NCBI GenBank assembly: GCA_905616395.1
Contig: CAJQSQ010000006.1
Location: forward strand, 62,001 to 126,000
Length of the DNA: 64,000 nucleotides
Reading direction: 5' to 3'
DNA from: an uncultured Candidatus Pelagibacter sp.
GTDB lineage: Bacteria; Pseudomonadota; Alphaproteobacteria; Pelagibacterales; Pelagibacteraceae
Below are positions 27,840 to 38,147 of this stretch, piece by piece (position 1 is the stretch's first letter; each line of letters begins with the position of its first letter). The translations under genes and the position numbers were made by a program. Below the pieces are notes generated by a model. The model was given only the letters and a program-made list of their open reading frames with translations. It was not told the origin of the DNA and searched no databases.

Positions 27840-28513
27840 TGGATTTTGATTTAATGATAACTAGTTTGCCAAAATTATTAAGTGCAGCAGTTATAACTTT
27901 AAAACTATTATCAGCATCTTTAATTATCGGTTTATTTATTGGATTTTTATTTGCAGTTTTACGATTAAATAAAAACCCATTTATTAATAAATTTGCTTAT
28001 GGGTATTCTTATTTATTTAGAGGAACTCCATTATTGGTTCAAATATTTATAATTTATTATGGTCTTGGACAAATTGAGTGGTTAAGATCAACTTTTCTTT
28101 GGGTAATATTAAAAGAGCCCTATTGGTGTGCAATAATTGCATTTGCTTTAAATACGGGAGCTTATACTTCAGAAATTTTAAGATCTGCTTTTCAAACTAT
28201 TAAACCTGGAATTATAGAAGCTGGTAAAAGTCTAGGGATATCAAGCAAAATTATTTTATATAAAATTCAAATTCCAGTAGCGATTAGACAATCTTTACCA
28301 GCTTATGGTAATGAAATTATATTAATGATGAAGGGCACATCGCTTGCAAGCACAGTAACATTAATGGATATCACTGGTGTTGCAAAACACATTGTATCAA
28401 CAACTTATAAACCGTTAGAAGTGTTTCTTTTAGCGGGTGGAATTTATTTATTTATGACTTTTATCATTCACAACTTGATAAAATATTTAGAAAAAAAATA
28501 TAGTTTTCAGTAA
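27839..28513 (+). CDS. Polar amino acid ABC permease
   Basis: YSYLFRGTPLLVQIFIIYYGLGQ; GAYTSEILRSAFQTIKPGIIEAGKSLGIS. Confidence 0.92.
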   Translation: MDFDLMITSLPKLLSAAVITLKLLSASLIIGLFIGFLFAVLRLNKNPFINKFAYGYSYLFRGTPLLVQIFIIYYGLGQIEWLRSTFLWVILKEPYWCAIIAFALNTGAYTSEILRSAFQTIKPGIIEAGKSLGISSKIILYKIQIPVAIRQSLPAYGNEIILMMKGTSLASTVTLMDITGVAKHIVSTTYKPLEVFLLAGGIYLFMTFIIHNLIKYLEKKYSFQ

Positions 28514-28896
28514 GAAGTATATTCTTTAATCTCTTTAATCTTAGAGCCCGTGTAATTATTCATCTCTAGTTTAATCTTAGCACGATCATCATTTAAAAAA
28601 TGAATATCTCTTGATAGTTTTATAAAGTTTTCAGTAAAATCAGAATTTTTTTCACATAACCTTTTATCATCTTCAATCACCCATAATTTTGCATTAATAT
28701 CTTTTAGGGATTGAAAAAGAGTATTAAGTTTTTCATCAGATTTAACATTATTATCTAATTGATCTTTTAAAATACCGTGTTCATCATTAATAAATTTTAG
28801 TTTTTCAGGATCTTTAATTTTTTCTTGTTTAATCTCTAAAATAGAAATTTTATCTAAAAGTTCACCGACTGATACTTCAACTAGAATTTTATTCAT
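28507..28896 (-). CDS. DUF6165-like small protein
   Basis: VSVGELLDKISILEIKQEKIKDPEKL and C-terminal YTGSKIKEIKEYTSY; family name from recall, not searched. Confidence 0.6.
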   Translation of the reverse strand: MNKILVEVSVGELLDKISILEIKQEKIKDPEKLKFINDEHGILKDQLDNNVKSDEKLNTLFQSLKDINAKLWVIEDDKRLCEKNSDFTENFIKLSRDIHFLNDDRAKIKLEMNNYTGSKIKEIKEYTSY

Positions 28897-28928
28897 AAAA
28901 ATTTATACTATGTTAAGTTGTTAGAAAT

Positions 28929-29861
28929 ATGTCTAATATTTTAGTTATCAAACATGGTTCTTTAGGAGATATAGCCCAAGCTTGTGGAGCAATTCAAGAT
29001 ATTTCTGAAAACTACCCTGAAGATCAAATACATATATTAACAACAAAACCTTATTTTGAATTATTTAAAAAAAACCCACTTGTTCACAGTGTTATTTTAG
29101 ATAAGCGTCTATCAAGGTTTAATCTAATTTATCTATATTTATTGATGAGAACTTTAAAAAAACTAAAGATAAAAAAAGTTTATGATTTACAAAACTCATC
29201 TAGAACAAAATTCTATAAAAATATTTTATTTCCAAAAGCAAATTTTAATACTTGGTCTAGTTCAGAAACCACCCTACCAAATAATATCTCAAAAGAAGAA
29301 TTTGATAAAAATCCTGTTCTAGATAGATTTGATCATCAACTAAAAACTTCTGGAATTAAAACTGAGCACACCATGAAACCAAACTTTAGTTGGGCTGTAA
29401 CTAACATTGATAATATTAAACAAGAATTTAATCTAGATAAATATATTGTTTTATTTCCTTTTTGTTCAGCTCATCTAACTCATAAAAAATGGCCCCATTA
29501 CAATGAACTAATAGAATTAATTAACAATAAATACGGTGAACAAATTAAAGTTGTAGTAGCTCCAGGACCATCAGAAATTGATGATGCAAAAAACATTAAG
29601 GCTGTTTCTGTTTTAGATAAAGGTAAAGCCCTTGATATATCGCAGCTAGCAAGTTTGATTGAAGAAAGCTCATTTGTTATTGCAAATGACACGGGTCCAG
29701 CTCATATCTCATCACACCTTGGTGCAAAAGGACTAACTTTATTTGGTAAACACACAACAGCATACAAAGTTAGTATTGAGCGAGAAAACTTTAAAGCAAT
29801 ACAAGTTGATGATTTAGAAAAATTAAGTGCAGCTAAAGTTTTAGAAAAAATATTAATTTAA
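28929..29861 (+). CDS. Glycosyltransferase family 9 (heptosyltransferase-like)
   Basis: ILVIKHGSLGDI; FVIANDTGPAHISSHLG. Confidence 0.9.
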   Translation: MSNILVIKHGSLGDIAQACGAIQDISENYPEDQIHILTTKPYFELFKKNPLVHSVILDKRLSRFNLIYLYLLMRTLKKLKIKKVYDLQNSSRTKFYKNILFPKANFNTWSSSETTLPNNISKEEFDKNPVLDRFDHQLKTSGIKTEHTMKPNFSWAVTNIDNIKQEFNLDKYIVLFPFCSAHLTHKKWPHYNELIELINNKYGEQIKVVVAPGPSEIDDAKNIKAVSVLDKGKALDISQLASLIEESSFVIANDTGPAHISSHLGAKGLTLFGKHTTAYKVSIERENFKAIQVDDLEKLSAAKVLEKILI

Positions 29862-30950
29862 TTTCTTACCAATAATTTTCAATATTATAGGAATGGTAAA
29901 CAGTATCATCAGCAATCTAATAATATGATGAAATGCTACAAAGTTGGGATCTAAATCAAAAGCAATTGCAATAACTGCTACCTCATAAATTCCACCAGGA
30001 GAAAAAGATAAGAGTAATGTTAAGAAATTAGTATCCACAAAATATGTTGCAATAATTGCAGCTAATAATCCAAGTGTAACAAGTATTATAGTTGCAACTA
30101 AACTATGAAATGAATTACCTGCAACTTCTTTTAATGATTTATCTGCAAAACGACAACCAACTGAGGCACCTAAAATAAGCAAACAAAAATTTATACTTTC
30201 ATCGGGCAGTTTGTAGGAAGCAACTTCAGTTATTTGTAAAATTCCACTTGCAACTAATGTTCCTGATAATAATGCAGCAGGCACACCAATTTTATCAAAT
30301 AAGAAAATTAACAATATTGAACCTATTAAGAGGATTAAAAGATGAAAATGATTTTGATCAAGGTAATCAAATCTTTCAATTGTTAGAGCCTCATTTGTTG
30401 AGTAATTAACAACAAAAAAGGGAATAACAGTTATTATTATAATTAACCTAATTAAATGAGATGTAGCAACTTGTGATAAGTCAGATTTTTCATGTTCAGC
30501 TAATATCATTAAAGGTCCTAAAGCACCTGGTGCTGCTGAAAAAATTGAAGTTTTGACATTATAGCCTGAAAATCTTTGTAAATATTTTGATACAATTAAA
30601 ATACTTATTAAAATATAGACAAACATAATTATTGAAGTCCAAACCCATTCGGTCATTTGATTTATCAAATTCTGATCTATATAATTTCCAATATGAAGCC
30701 CAAGAACTATTAATATTGAACTTAAGGCTAGTTTTGGCATCTTAATTTTTATTCCACTTAATGCTGCAACTGAAACTGCAAGCATAGGACCAAGCATCCA
30801 TGCTAAAGGTATATTAAAATAATCAGCTACAATTGCACTTGGGATAGAAATTAAAATAACTAATAGAAATTTTTTAGAAAATAATTCTTTAATGTTAGAG
30901 GAATTAAATTGAATAGAAAGATTTTTCATTAACAAATATTCTTTTATCAC
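29853..30950 (-). CDS. AbrB-family (PF05145-type) membrane protein
   Basis: IPLAWMLGPMLAVS; SFSPGGIYEVAVIAIAFDLDPNFVAFHHIIRL. Confidence 0.85.
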   Translation of the reverse strand: MIKEYLLMKNLSIQFNSSNIKELFSKKFLLVILISIPSAIVADYFNIPLAWMLGPMLAVSVAALSGIKIKMPKLALSSILIVLGLHIGNYIDQNLINQMTEWVWTSIIMFVYILISILIVSKYLQRFSGYNVKTSIFSAAPGALGPLMILAEHEKSDLSQVATSHLIRLIIIITVIPFFVVNYSTNEALTIERFDYLDQNHFHLLILLIGSILLIFLFDKIGVPAALLSGTLVASGILQITEVASYKLPDESINFCLLILGASVGCRFADKSLKEVAGNSFHSLVATIILVTLGLLAAIIATYFVDTNFLTLLLSFSPGGIYEVAVIAIAFDLDPNFVAFHHIIRLLMILFTIPIILKIIGKKLN

Positions 30951-31151
30951 TTACCTTGAAAAAGATAACAGAAAAGAAACTCACTTAATTAGTGATAACT
31001 ATTTTTTTTATTATTAAAATGTTTGAGAGAGCACTTGCTTATTTCTTAAAAAAATAAAATCAACGTTAAGTTGCATCCTATTCAAAAACTTGCTTTCATG
31101 ACTATAGTGTAATTAACTACAACTATTAAAAACTAACAATAGAGGAATATA

Positions 31152-32132
31152 ATGAAAAATATTAAAAAATTAGTTTCAGTATTATTCTCGGTAATTCTAT
31201 TATTCTCTGCAACAGCAACAAATTCAATCGCAATGGATAAAATCCATTTCGTAATTGGTGGTGGTGCTGGTGGTGGATGGGATGGAACTGCTAGAGGTAC
31301 TGGAGAAGCTTTAACAAAATCAGGAATGTTAAAAAGTGCATCATTTGAAAATATGTCAGGTGGTGGTGGAGGAAAAGCATTAGCTTTCATGATTAATACT
31401 CAGCCTAAAAATACAGTATTGGTTCAATCAACACCATTAGTTTTAAGATCTATCACTAGACATAAAGGTTATGTTTCAGGATCTGGAGTTTTATCTTATA
31501 AAGATGTAACACCAATCGCTGGTGTTATTGGTGACTACGGTGCAATAGCCGTAGCAAAAAACTCACCTTACATGAACTTTAAAGATGTAGTTGATGCGTA
31601 TAAAAAAGATCCAAAATCTATTAAAATGGCTGGTGGATCAGTAAGAGGAAGTATGGACCATTTAATTGGTGCTTTAGCATTTCAAGCTGCAGGAGCAAAT
31701 CCAAATGATGTAGCTTACATTCCTTACGATGCTGGTGGAAAAGCTTTAGCTGGACTTTTATCTGGTGAGACACAAATTATCTCTACAGGTTTAGGTGAGC
31801 TTATGGGAGCAAGAGACCAAGTAAGAATTATTGGTATTACTGCACCATCAAGAGTAGCTGACGCACCTGATGCACCAACTTTAAAAGAACAAGGATATGA
31901 TGTTCAGTTCGTAAACTGGAGAGGATTTTTTGGACCTCCAAATATGAGCAATAAAGATAAACAAGCTTTATCTAAAATGTTAGGTAAAGTTATGAAAACT
32001 CCTGAATGGGAAGCTGTAAGAAAAAGAAACGCTTGGGTTAATATTTATAACTCAGATAAGGATTTTGTTAAATTCTTAGAAAAGCAAACTGTAGAAATGA
32101 CAGCTCTTATGAAGAAATTAGGAGTTATATAA
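31152..32132 (+). CDS. tctC: Tripartite tricarboxylate transporter substrate-binding protein
   Basis: Signal peptide; GGGAGGGWDGTARG; PFAM Bug/TctC-like. Confidence 0.88.
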   Translation: MKNIKKLVSVLFSVILLFSATATNSIAMDKIHFVIGGGAGGGWDGTARGTGEALTKSGMLKSASFENMSGGGGGKALAFMINTQPKNTVLVQSTPLVLRSITRHKGYVSGSGVLSYKDVTPIAGVIGDYGAIAVAKNSPYMNFKDVVDAYKKDPKSIKMAGGSVRGSMDHLIGALAFQAAGANPNDVAYIPYDAGGKALAGLLSGETQIISTGLGELMGARDQVRIIGITAPSRVADAPDAPTLKEQGYDVQFVNWRGFFGPPNMSNKDKQALSKMLGKVMKTPEWEAVRKRNAWVNIYNSDKDFVKFLEKQTVEMTALMKKLGVI

Positions 32133-32146
32133 TCCTTTAGGATTAT
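32129..32146 (+). terminator. Short intercistronic hairpin overlapping tctC stop
   Basis: ataatcc-ttta-ggattat. Confidence 0.45.
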
Positions 32147-32161
32147 TTAAAAATTAGAGCA

Positions 32162-32632
32162 GTGAATATAAATACTACTAAAATTATATCACTGCTCTTT
32201 TTTATTTTCTCAGCATTATATTTATATACTGCTTACAATATTCAAGTTTTTTCATTTGATGAAAATTCACCCTTTAATGCCAAAACATTTCCAATTTATC
32301 TAGGTTATGCAGGTATGTTTTTTTCTGGATTAAAAGTTATCTTACCAGAAGTGAACACCATTAAAGTTGATCACAAGAGTTTAGAATATAAAAAAACAGC
32401 TATATTGGTTCTTATCGCAATTATTTATGGTTTTACTATATTAAGAGTTGGGTATTTCTTAACTACATCGCTATTTTTAGCATCCTCTTACTACGCTTTA
32501 GGTGAGAGAAGGTGGTTATGGATATTTTTATTATCTTTTCCATTTGTGGCACTGTTTATGTATCTTTTACATGGGGTACTTGAAATTTACTTAAGAGATC
32601 CATTTTTAAAACTGATTGGAGTAATGGGATGA
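32162..32632 (+). CDS. tctB: Tripartite tricarboxylate transporter small subunit
   Basis: Four-TM protein between tctC and tctA. Confidence 0.82.
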   Translation: MNINTTKIISLLFFIFSALYLYTAYNIQVFSFDENSPFNAKTFPIYLGYAGMFFSGLKVILPEVNTIKVDHKSLEYKKTAILVLIAIIYGFTILRVGYFLTTSLFLASSYYALGERRWLWIFLLSFPFVALFMYLLHGVLEIYLRDPFLKLIGVMG

Positions 32633-34131
32633 TTGAAGGCATTTTAATTGGATTAAAAACAGCTCTTACATTTCAAAATATATTTATGGTTATGATTGGT
32701 TGTTTTTTCGGAACAATCATTGGAATGCTGCCAGGTCTTGGACCAATGACGGCAATCGCATTAATGATACCAATTACTTATGGTTTTGATCCAGCTACTG
32801 GATTAATTTTAATGGCTGGTGTTTATTATGGTGCAGTATTTGGTGGGTCAACTTCGTCAATTTTACTAAATGCGCCTGGTGTTCCCGGAACTGTTGCGAC
32901 ATCATTTGATGGTTACCCTATGGCACAACAAGGTAAAGCAGGAAAAGCTTTAGCTATAGCTGCATGGAGTTCATTTGCTGGAGGAACACTTGCTACAATA
33001 TATTTATTATTCCTTGCACCAAGTTTATCAAAAGTAAGCTTATCATTTAGATCACCAGATTATTTTGCTTTAATGATATTGGGTCTAACTGCAATTGCCG
33101 CTTTTTCATCAAAGGGTCAATTTATAAAGGCAATGATGATGGTAGTTCTTGGTTTAATGTTGGCATCAGTAGGTCAAGATTCTTTATCTGATATTACAAG
33201 ATTTACTTTTAATAATATGAACTTAACAGATGGAATAAGCTTTGTTTTGGTTGTAATGGCAACTTTTGCAATGAGTGAAGCATTAACAATTATTTTAAAA
33301 AGAAATGATCCTTCTGCAGTAGCAAAACAAGTTTCATTGACAGAGCTTGGTTCAATCAAGATTAATAAAGAGGAAAGGACTCAAATGTTAAAAGCTATTC
33401 CTCGGAATTCAGTTATTGGTTTTTTAATTGGAGTTTTACCAGGTGCTGGAGCAACTATCGCTTCATTTTTAGCATATGGTATGGAAAGAAATTTTGTTAG
33501 TGATGAAGAAAAAGAAAAATTTGGAAAAGGTAGTGTTCATGGATTAACAGCACCAGAAACCGCAAATAATGCAGCATGTTCTGGAGCTTTTGTTCCTTTA
33601 TTAACTTTAGGAATTCCAGGAAGCGGAACTACCGCTGTAATGCTTGGAGCTTTATTAGGTTTTGGTATTCAGCCTGGTCCAAGACTTTATATAACTAACC
33701 CAGAAATTTTCTGGTCAGTTATTATGTCTATGTACATTGGAATGGTCATATTACTCATATTGAATTTGCCCTTAATTCCTTACATAGCAAGAATACTTGC
33801 TGTACCTAAAAATTATTTAATACCTTTGATATTATTTTTTTCAATTACAGGAATTTATGTAATGTCTTTTAATAATTTTGATATTTATTTAATGATTGGA
33901 ATTGCAGTTATTGCAACTTTTATGCGCTTATACGATTTTCCGATGCCACCTCTAATTTTAGCCTTTGTTCTCGGTGGTCTAATGGAAGAAAATTTAAGAA
34001 GATCATTGCTAATCAGTGATGGATCGTGGGATTTTTTATGGAGTAGACCTCTTACAGCATCAATAATAGCAGTGACAATATCTATTGTTAGTTGGCAGGT
34101 ATATAAAACTTTAAAAAATAGAAAAGTTTAA
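32629..34131 (+). CDS. tctA: Tripartite tricarboxylate transporter large subunit
   Basis: GTIIGMLPGLGPMTAIALMIPITY; GVYYGAVFGGSTSSILLNAPG. Confidence 0.95.
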   Translation: MIEGILIGLKTALTFQNIFMVMIGCFFGTIIGMLPGLGPMTAIALMIPITYGFDPATGLILMAGVYYGAVFGGSTSSILLNAPGVPGTVATSFDGYPMAQQGKAGKALAIAAWSSFAGGTLATIYLLFLAPSLSKVSLSFRSPDYFALMILGLTAIAAFSSKGQFIKAMMMVVLGLMLASVGQDSLSDITRFTFNNMNLTDGISFVLVVMATFAMSEALTIILKRNDPSAVAKQVSLTELGSIKINKEERTQMLKAIPRNSVIGFLIGVLPGAGATIASFLAYGMERNFVSDEEKEKFGKGSVHGLTAPETANNAACSGAFVPLLTLGIPGSGTTAVMLGALLGFGIQPGPRLYITNPEIFWSVIMSMYIGMVILLILNLPLIPYIARILAVPKNYLIPLILFFSITGIYVMSFNNFDIYLMIGIAVIATFMRLYDFPMPPLILAFVLGGLMEENLRRSLLISDGSWDFLWSRPLTASIIAVTISIVSWQVYKTLKNRKV

Positions 34132-34219
34132 TTTAGAATTTATTAGAATTAGATAGGTCTTAAAAAAAACTGTCTAAAACTTAAAAAAAATGTAAATGTA
34201 AATTTAGATAAAAAAAATT

Positions 34220-34996
34220 ATGATTTCTCAAAAAACTGCCCGACGTGTTGGTCTTATTGTACCAAGTTCAAATGTTACTATGGAAACAGAGATACCAGCA
34301 CTCTTACGTGCAAGAGAAGATATTTTTCCAGACCATTTCACTTTTCATTCCTCACGTATGAGAATGAAAAATGTAACAAAAGAAGAGTTGGAACGGATGG
34401 ATGATGATAGTCTTCGTTGTGCTGCTGAACTCTCTGATGCTGCAGTAGAAGTACAAGCTTATGCCTGCCTTGTTGCAATTATGAGCAGAGGTCATGGTTA
34501 TCACAATGTCAGTGCTAAAAGACTATTCGAGGCCAGCGCTTCTAATGGATCACCAACACCAACAGTCAGCTCGGCTGGAGCTTTAGTTGATGCACTTCAT
34601 GCACTAGGTGCAAAAAAAGTCTCAATTATTTGTCCGTACATGAAACCATTGTCAAAAATGGTTGTTGATTATATTGAAAGTGAAGGTGTAGAGGTAAAAG
34701 ATTACTTGGCATTAGAAATTCCAAATAATTTAGATGTTGCTTCACAAGATCCTATGGCGCCAGCTGAACTTTGGAAAAAACTTGATACAAAAGGTGTGGA
34801 CGTAATCGTTGCTTCAGCTTGTGTTCAAATGCCGTCTTTACCTGCTATTGAAGCAATAGAAGAGCAAACTGGTATTCCTACATTATCTGCTTCAGTTGCT
34901 ACTACTTGGAGTATTTTGCAGGCCTTAGAATTAAAAGCTATTGCACCAGGAGGGGGAACTCTTTTGAAGACAAATATAAAAAACACTAAAGAGTAG
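34220..34996 (+). CDS. Maleate cis-trans isomerase/Asp-Glu racemase family protein
   Basis: VGLIVPSSNVTMETEIPALL; VDVIVASACVQMPSLPAIEAIEEQTGIPTLSASVAT. Confidence 0.88.
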   Translation: MISQKTARRVGLIVPSSNVTMETEIPALLRAREDIFPDHFTFHSSRMRMKNVTKEELERMDDDSLRCAAELSDAAVEVQAYACLVAIMSRGHGYHNVSAKRLFEASASNGSPTPTVSSAGALVDALHALGAKKVSIICPYMKPLSKMVVDYIESEGVEVKDYLALEIPNNLDVASQDPMAPAELWKKLDTKGVDVIVASACVQMPSLPAIEAIEEQTGIPTLSASVATTWSILQALELKAIAPGGGTLLKTNIKNTKE

Positions 34997-35002
34997 AAAG
35001 AT

Positions 35003-36085
35003 TTAATTTAAAATTTTTTTATATTCCTCAATTATTTTATTCCATTCAAAATTAGAAGAATTTTCCTTAGCAGCTTTGCCATATTCGTGGAATTTATTAT
35101 TTTCTAACATTGAATTAATTGACGAATACACTTCATCTAATTCATTGCCATCACAGATTAAGCCTGTTTTTTTATGTTCGATTGCATCTGCTGCACCCCC
35201 ATGTTTACCCCCAAGAGAAGGCACTCCATATTGAGCAGCCTCAACATAAGCTATCCCAAATCCTTCAACAGATTTTTTATGAACTATTGATGGCATTACA
35301 AAAATATTTGATTTAGCAACTAGTGCATTTTTTAATTCATTAGAGATATCTTTAAAGAACATTACTTGGGGTTGAAGGCCTAATTCTGCTACTAATTTTT
35401 TAATGTTTTCTTCTTCATCACCATAACCCACGCAAATGTAGACAATACTAGGGTAAATCTGTTTTAAATTTCGAAGAGCCATAATTATCTTTTCATGATT
35501 TTTTCTTTTATCAAATCTTGAAACTGTAATTAATCTTGGCGATTTATGTTTTAATAAATTTTCTACTTTATCTAAAGTTTTTTTATCCAATTCTTCAACA
35601 GGATCAACCCCAGGATTAATAACTATAATTTTATCCTGCTGAACCCCCAATGAAATAGCTAAATTTTTAGTGTACTCAGAATTTGCAACAATGGTTTCAA
35701 CATTATCCAGTACTTCTAATACTCTTTTATTAAGAGAGGTGCCTTTTTCATGATTAATTTCTTTACCATGGATCAAGCATATCTTTTTTTTATTAGTTTT
35801 AAGATGTTCTAAACTTTTCCAATGATCGGCGATAATGCTATCAATTTTATTTTCTTTAATAAATTCATTAATAAGTTGGGCTTTTCTATATTTTCTAAGA
35901 AGCTTTATTCCACCAACTCGCTCTATTGAAAAAGAAACTTGCTCATCAAATAACTTATGATTTTCATGATAATCAGCAAATACTTTTATCATGTAGTGTT
36001 TTGAAAGTTCATTTGCTAACCCCCACATTAAATTTTGCATACCACCTATTTCAGGTGGAAATGAGTGAGTAACTATTAAATACAC
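35003..36085 (-). CDS. Glycosyltransferase family 4/1
   Basis: HSFPPEIGGMQNLMWGLANEL; EGFGIAYVEAAQYGVPSLGGKHGGAADAI. Confidence 0.92.
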   Translation of the reverse strand: MYLIVTHSFPPEIGGMQNLMWGLANELSKHYMIKVFADYHENHKLFDEQVSFSIERVGGIKLLRKYRKAQLINEFIKENKIDSIIADHWKSLEHLKTNKKKICLIHGKEINHEKGTSLNKRVLEVLDNVETIVANSEYTKNLAISLGVQQDKIIVINPGVDPVEELDKKTLDKVENLLKHKSPRLITVSRFDKRKNHEKIIMALRNLKQIYPSIVYICVGYGDEEENIKKLVAELGLQPQVMFFKDISNELKNALVAKSNIFVMPSIVHKKSVEGFGIAYVEAAQYGVPSLGGKHGGAADAIEHKKTGLICDGNELDEVYSSINSMLENNKFHEYGKAAKENSSNFEWNKIIEEYKKILN

Positions 36086-36088
36086 AAT

Positions 36089-36655
36089 CTATTTAAACCA
36101 TTTAATGCCACATCCTACTCCTGGATCTTGTTCTCTGGGTCCTTTACCTGTTTTTGCTATAGTAATCATTGCATCCATTAGATCATCTTTTGAATTCTTT
36201 AATCGAGTTCTAGGACGGGTCTCATTATCTAATTCATAAATTCGACCTCTATATTGAAGTTCTAAATCTAAATTAAATCCAAAAAAATCAGGTGTACATT
36301 TGGCATCATATTTTTTTCCAATACTTTGGTCTTTATCTATTACATAAGGGAAATCAAAATTATATTTTTTACTAAAAGAAATCATGTTTTCAAAAGAGTC
36401 CTCAGGATATTCCAAAGGATCATTTGACATAATAGCGATAGAGTTAATCTTATACTTTTTTATTTCTTTACTAATTCTAACTATGTCATTAATTGTTGCA
36501 ATTACGTAAGGGCAGTGATTACATATGAACATTATTAATAATCCATTTTCTCCCTTACAATCATTTAAATTAATTAATTTATTTTCAGTCGAAAGTAACT
36601 CAAAGTATTCTGCTTTTTTATCAAATTCACAGATTGCAGTTTTTTCTAAAGTCAT
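36089..36655 (-). CDS. Thioredoxin-family/peroxiredoxin-like protein
   Basis: MFICNHCPYVIATINDIVRI; DKDQSIGKKYDAKCTPDFFGF. Confidence 0.85.
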   Translation of the reverse strand: MTLEKTAICEFDKKAEYFELLSTENKLINLNDCKGENGLLIMFICNHCPYVIATINDIVRISKEIKKYKINSIAIMSNDPLEYPEDSFENMISFSKKYNFDFPYVIDKDQSIGKKYDAKCTPDFFGFNLDLELQYRGRIYELDNETRPRTRLKNSKDDLMDAMITIAKTGKGPREQDPGVGCGIKWFK

Positions 36656-36658
36656 TTT

Positions 36659-37186
36659 ATGTTACTTTATATTATGATTTATAGTTTGGAAGATAAAAAA
36701 GTTAAAAATTTAGGTGAAAATTGGTCTGCATCTAATGCATCAATTATTGGAGACGTTACTTTAGAAAAAAATACCAGCATTTGGTTTAATGTTACCTTAA
36801 GAGGTGATGTTGAAAATATTTATGTTGGTGAAGGGTCAAATGTTCAAGATGGTAGTGTATTGCATACTGATCCTGGTTACCCATTAAAAATTGGTAAAGA
36901 TGTAACCATTGGTCACTTGGTTATGCTTCATGGCTGCATCATTGAAGACAATTCTTTAATTGGAATTGGGGCTGTAATTTTAAATGGAGCAAAGATTGGA
37001 AAAAATTGCATCATAGGAGCTAATGCACTGATCACTGAAAATAAAATCATCCCTGATAATTCTTTAGTTGTTGGTTCACCTGGTAAAATTGTAAGACAAG
37101 TATCAACTGAAGAAGCAAAATCAATTACTGAAAATGCCATTCACTATCAAGATAACTGGAAAAAATACTCTAAATCAATATTCTAA
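36659..37186 (+). CDS. Gamma-carbonic anhydrase-like hexapeptide-repeat protein (start may be internal ATG at 36674)
   Basis: LRGDVENIYVGEGSNVQDGSVLHTDPGYPLKIGKDVTIGHLVMLHGC. Confidence 0.92.
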   Translation: MLLYIMIYSLEDKKVKNLGENWSASNASIIGDVTLEKNTSIWFNVTLRGDVENIYVGEGSNVQDGSVLHTDPGYPLKIGKDVTIGHLVMLHGCIIEDNSLIGIGAVILNGAKIGKNCIIGANALITENKIIPDNSLVVGSPGKIVRQVSTEEAKSITENAIHYQDNWKKYSKSIF

Positions 37187-37298
37187 AACCCAAAACAGGC
37201 TTTTGTTTAATAGACATTTAATCTTAAATAGATAATTAACCTATATTGGGTTTTTAATTTCTAGATATTGTAAAGTTTTTACTTAAAATGATACTTTA

Positions 37299-38147
37299 AT
37301 GAAAAAAATTTTTGTACTGATTCTTACTTTCTTTATCTTTAACGCATCAAATGCTGATATTTTAAAAATTAAAGATAATTTTTTTAGCTCAATAGAGAGT
37401 TTTTTAGATGGTAACTTTGATGACACTGATTTCTCAATCAAGTCAACAGAGGGCCTAAAACCACAAATTGGAATTTTAACTTTTAAACCATTAAACGATA
37501 CTGATGATGGTTTAACTTTTTTCCAAGGATCTTTTTTTACTCATGATGGAGACAGAGAAACTTTAAACTTAGGTTTTGGAAAAAGAATACTAAGCAATGA
37601 TGAAAGTTTTTTGTTTGGTTTAAATGGATTTTATGATCATGAGTTAGATTATGATCATCAAAGAGCAAGTATAGGTGGTGAAATAAAGTCTTCAATACTT
37701 GAATTAAGCACCAATCATTATTTTGGAATATCTGGAGAGCAAACAGGAAAAAACAATATTAAAGAAGAAGTTGCAGATGGGTATGATTTAGAATTTGGAG
37801 CACATGTTCCATATATTCCAACTGCAAAAATGTACGCTAAAATATTTGAATATGATATTCCAGGTGGATTAGATTTTGAAGGAATAGAATATTCTTCAAA
37901 TATTGGGATACCAAACTCTGGAATGAATTTTGAAGTTGGTTATAAAGATTATGGGAATAATGGTCATGATGACCAGTGGTTCTTTAACTTAACTTTTAGT
38001 TTAAATAAAATGAACCCTAATACTAGCTTTGTATCTGACAAAGCCTTTGAAAGAGTTTCAATGAAAGATAAAAAATACGAAAAAGTTAGAAGAGAAAACT
38101 TAATTGTTAAATCAAAAGCTTTCTCTGTTAAAGCAGGAGGATTTTAA
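37299..38147 (+). CDS. Inverse-autotransporter-like outer-membrane beta-barrel, passenger-less (module 1)
   Basis: Signal peptide; LGFGKRILSNDESFLFGLNGFYDHELDYDHQRASIGGEIKSSILELSTNHYF intimin/invasin barrel pattern. Confidence 0.75.
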   Translation: MKKIFVLILTFFIFNASNADILKIKDNFFSSIESFLDGNFDDTDFSIKSTEGLKPQIGILTFKPLNDTDDGLTFFQGSFFTHDGDRETLNLGFGKRILSNDESFLFGLNGFYDHELDYDHQRASIGGEIKSSILELSTNHYFGISGEQTGKNNIKEEVADGYDLEFGAHVPYIPTAKMYAKIFEYDIPGGLDFEGIEYSSNIGIPNSGMNFEVGYKDYGNNGHDDQWFFNLTFSLNKMNPNTSFVSDKAFERVSMKDKKYEKVRRENLIVKSKAFSVKAGGF

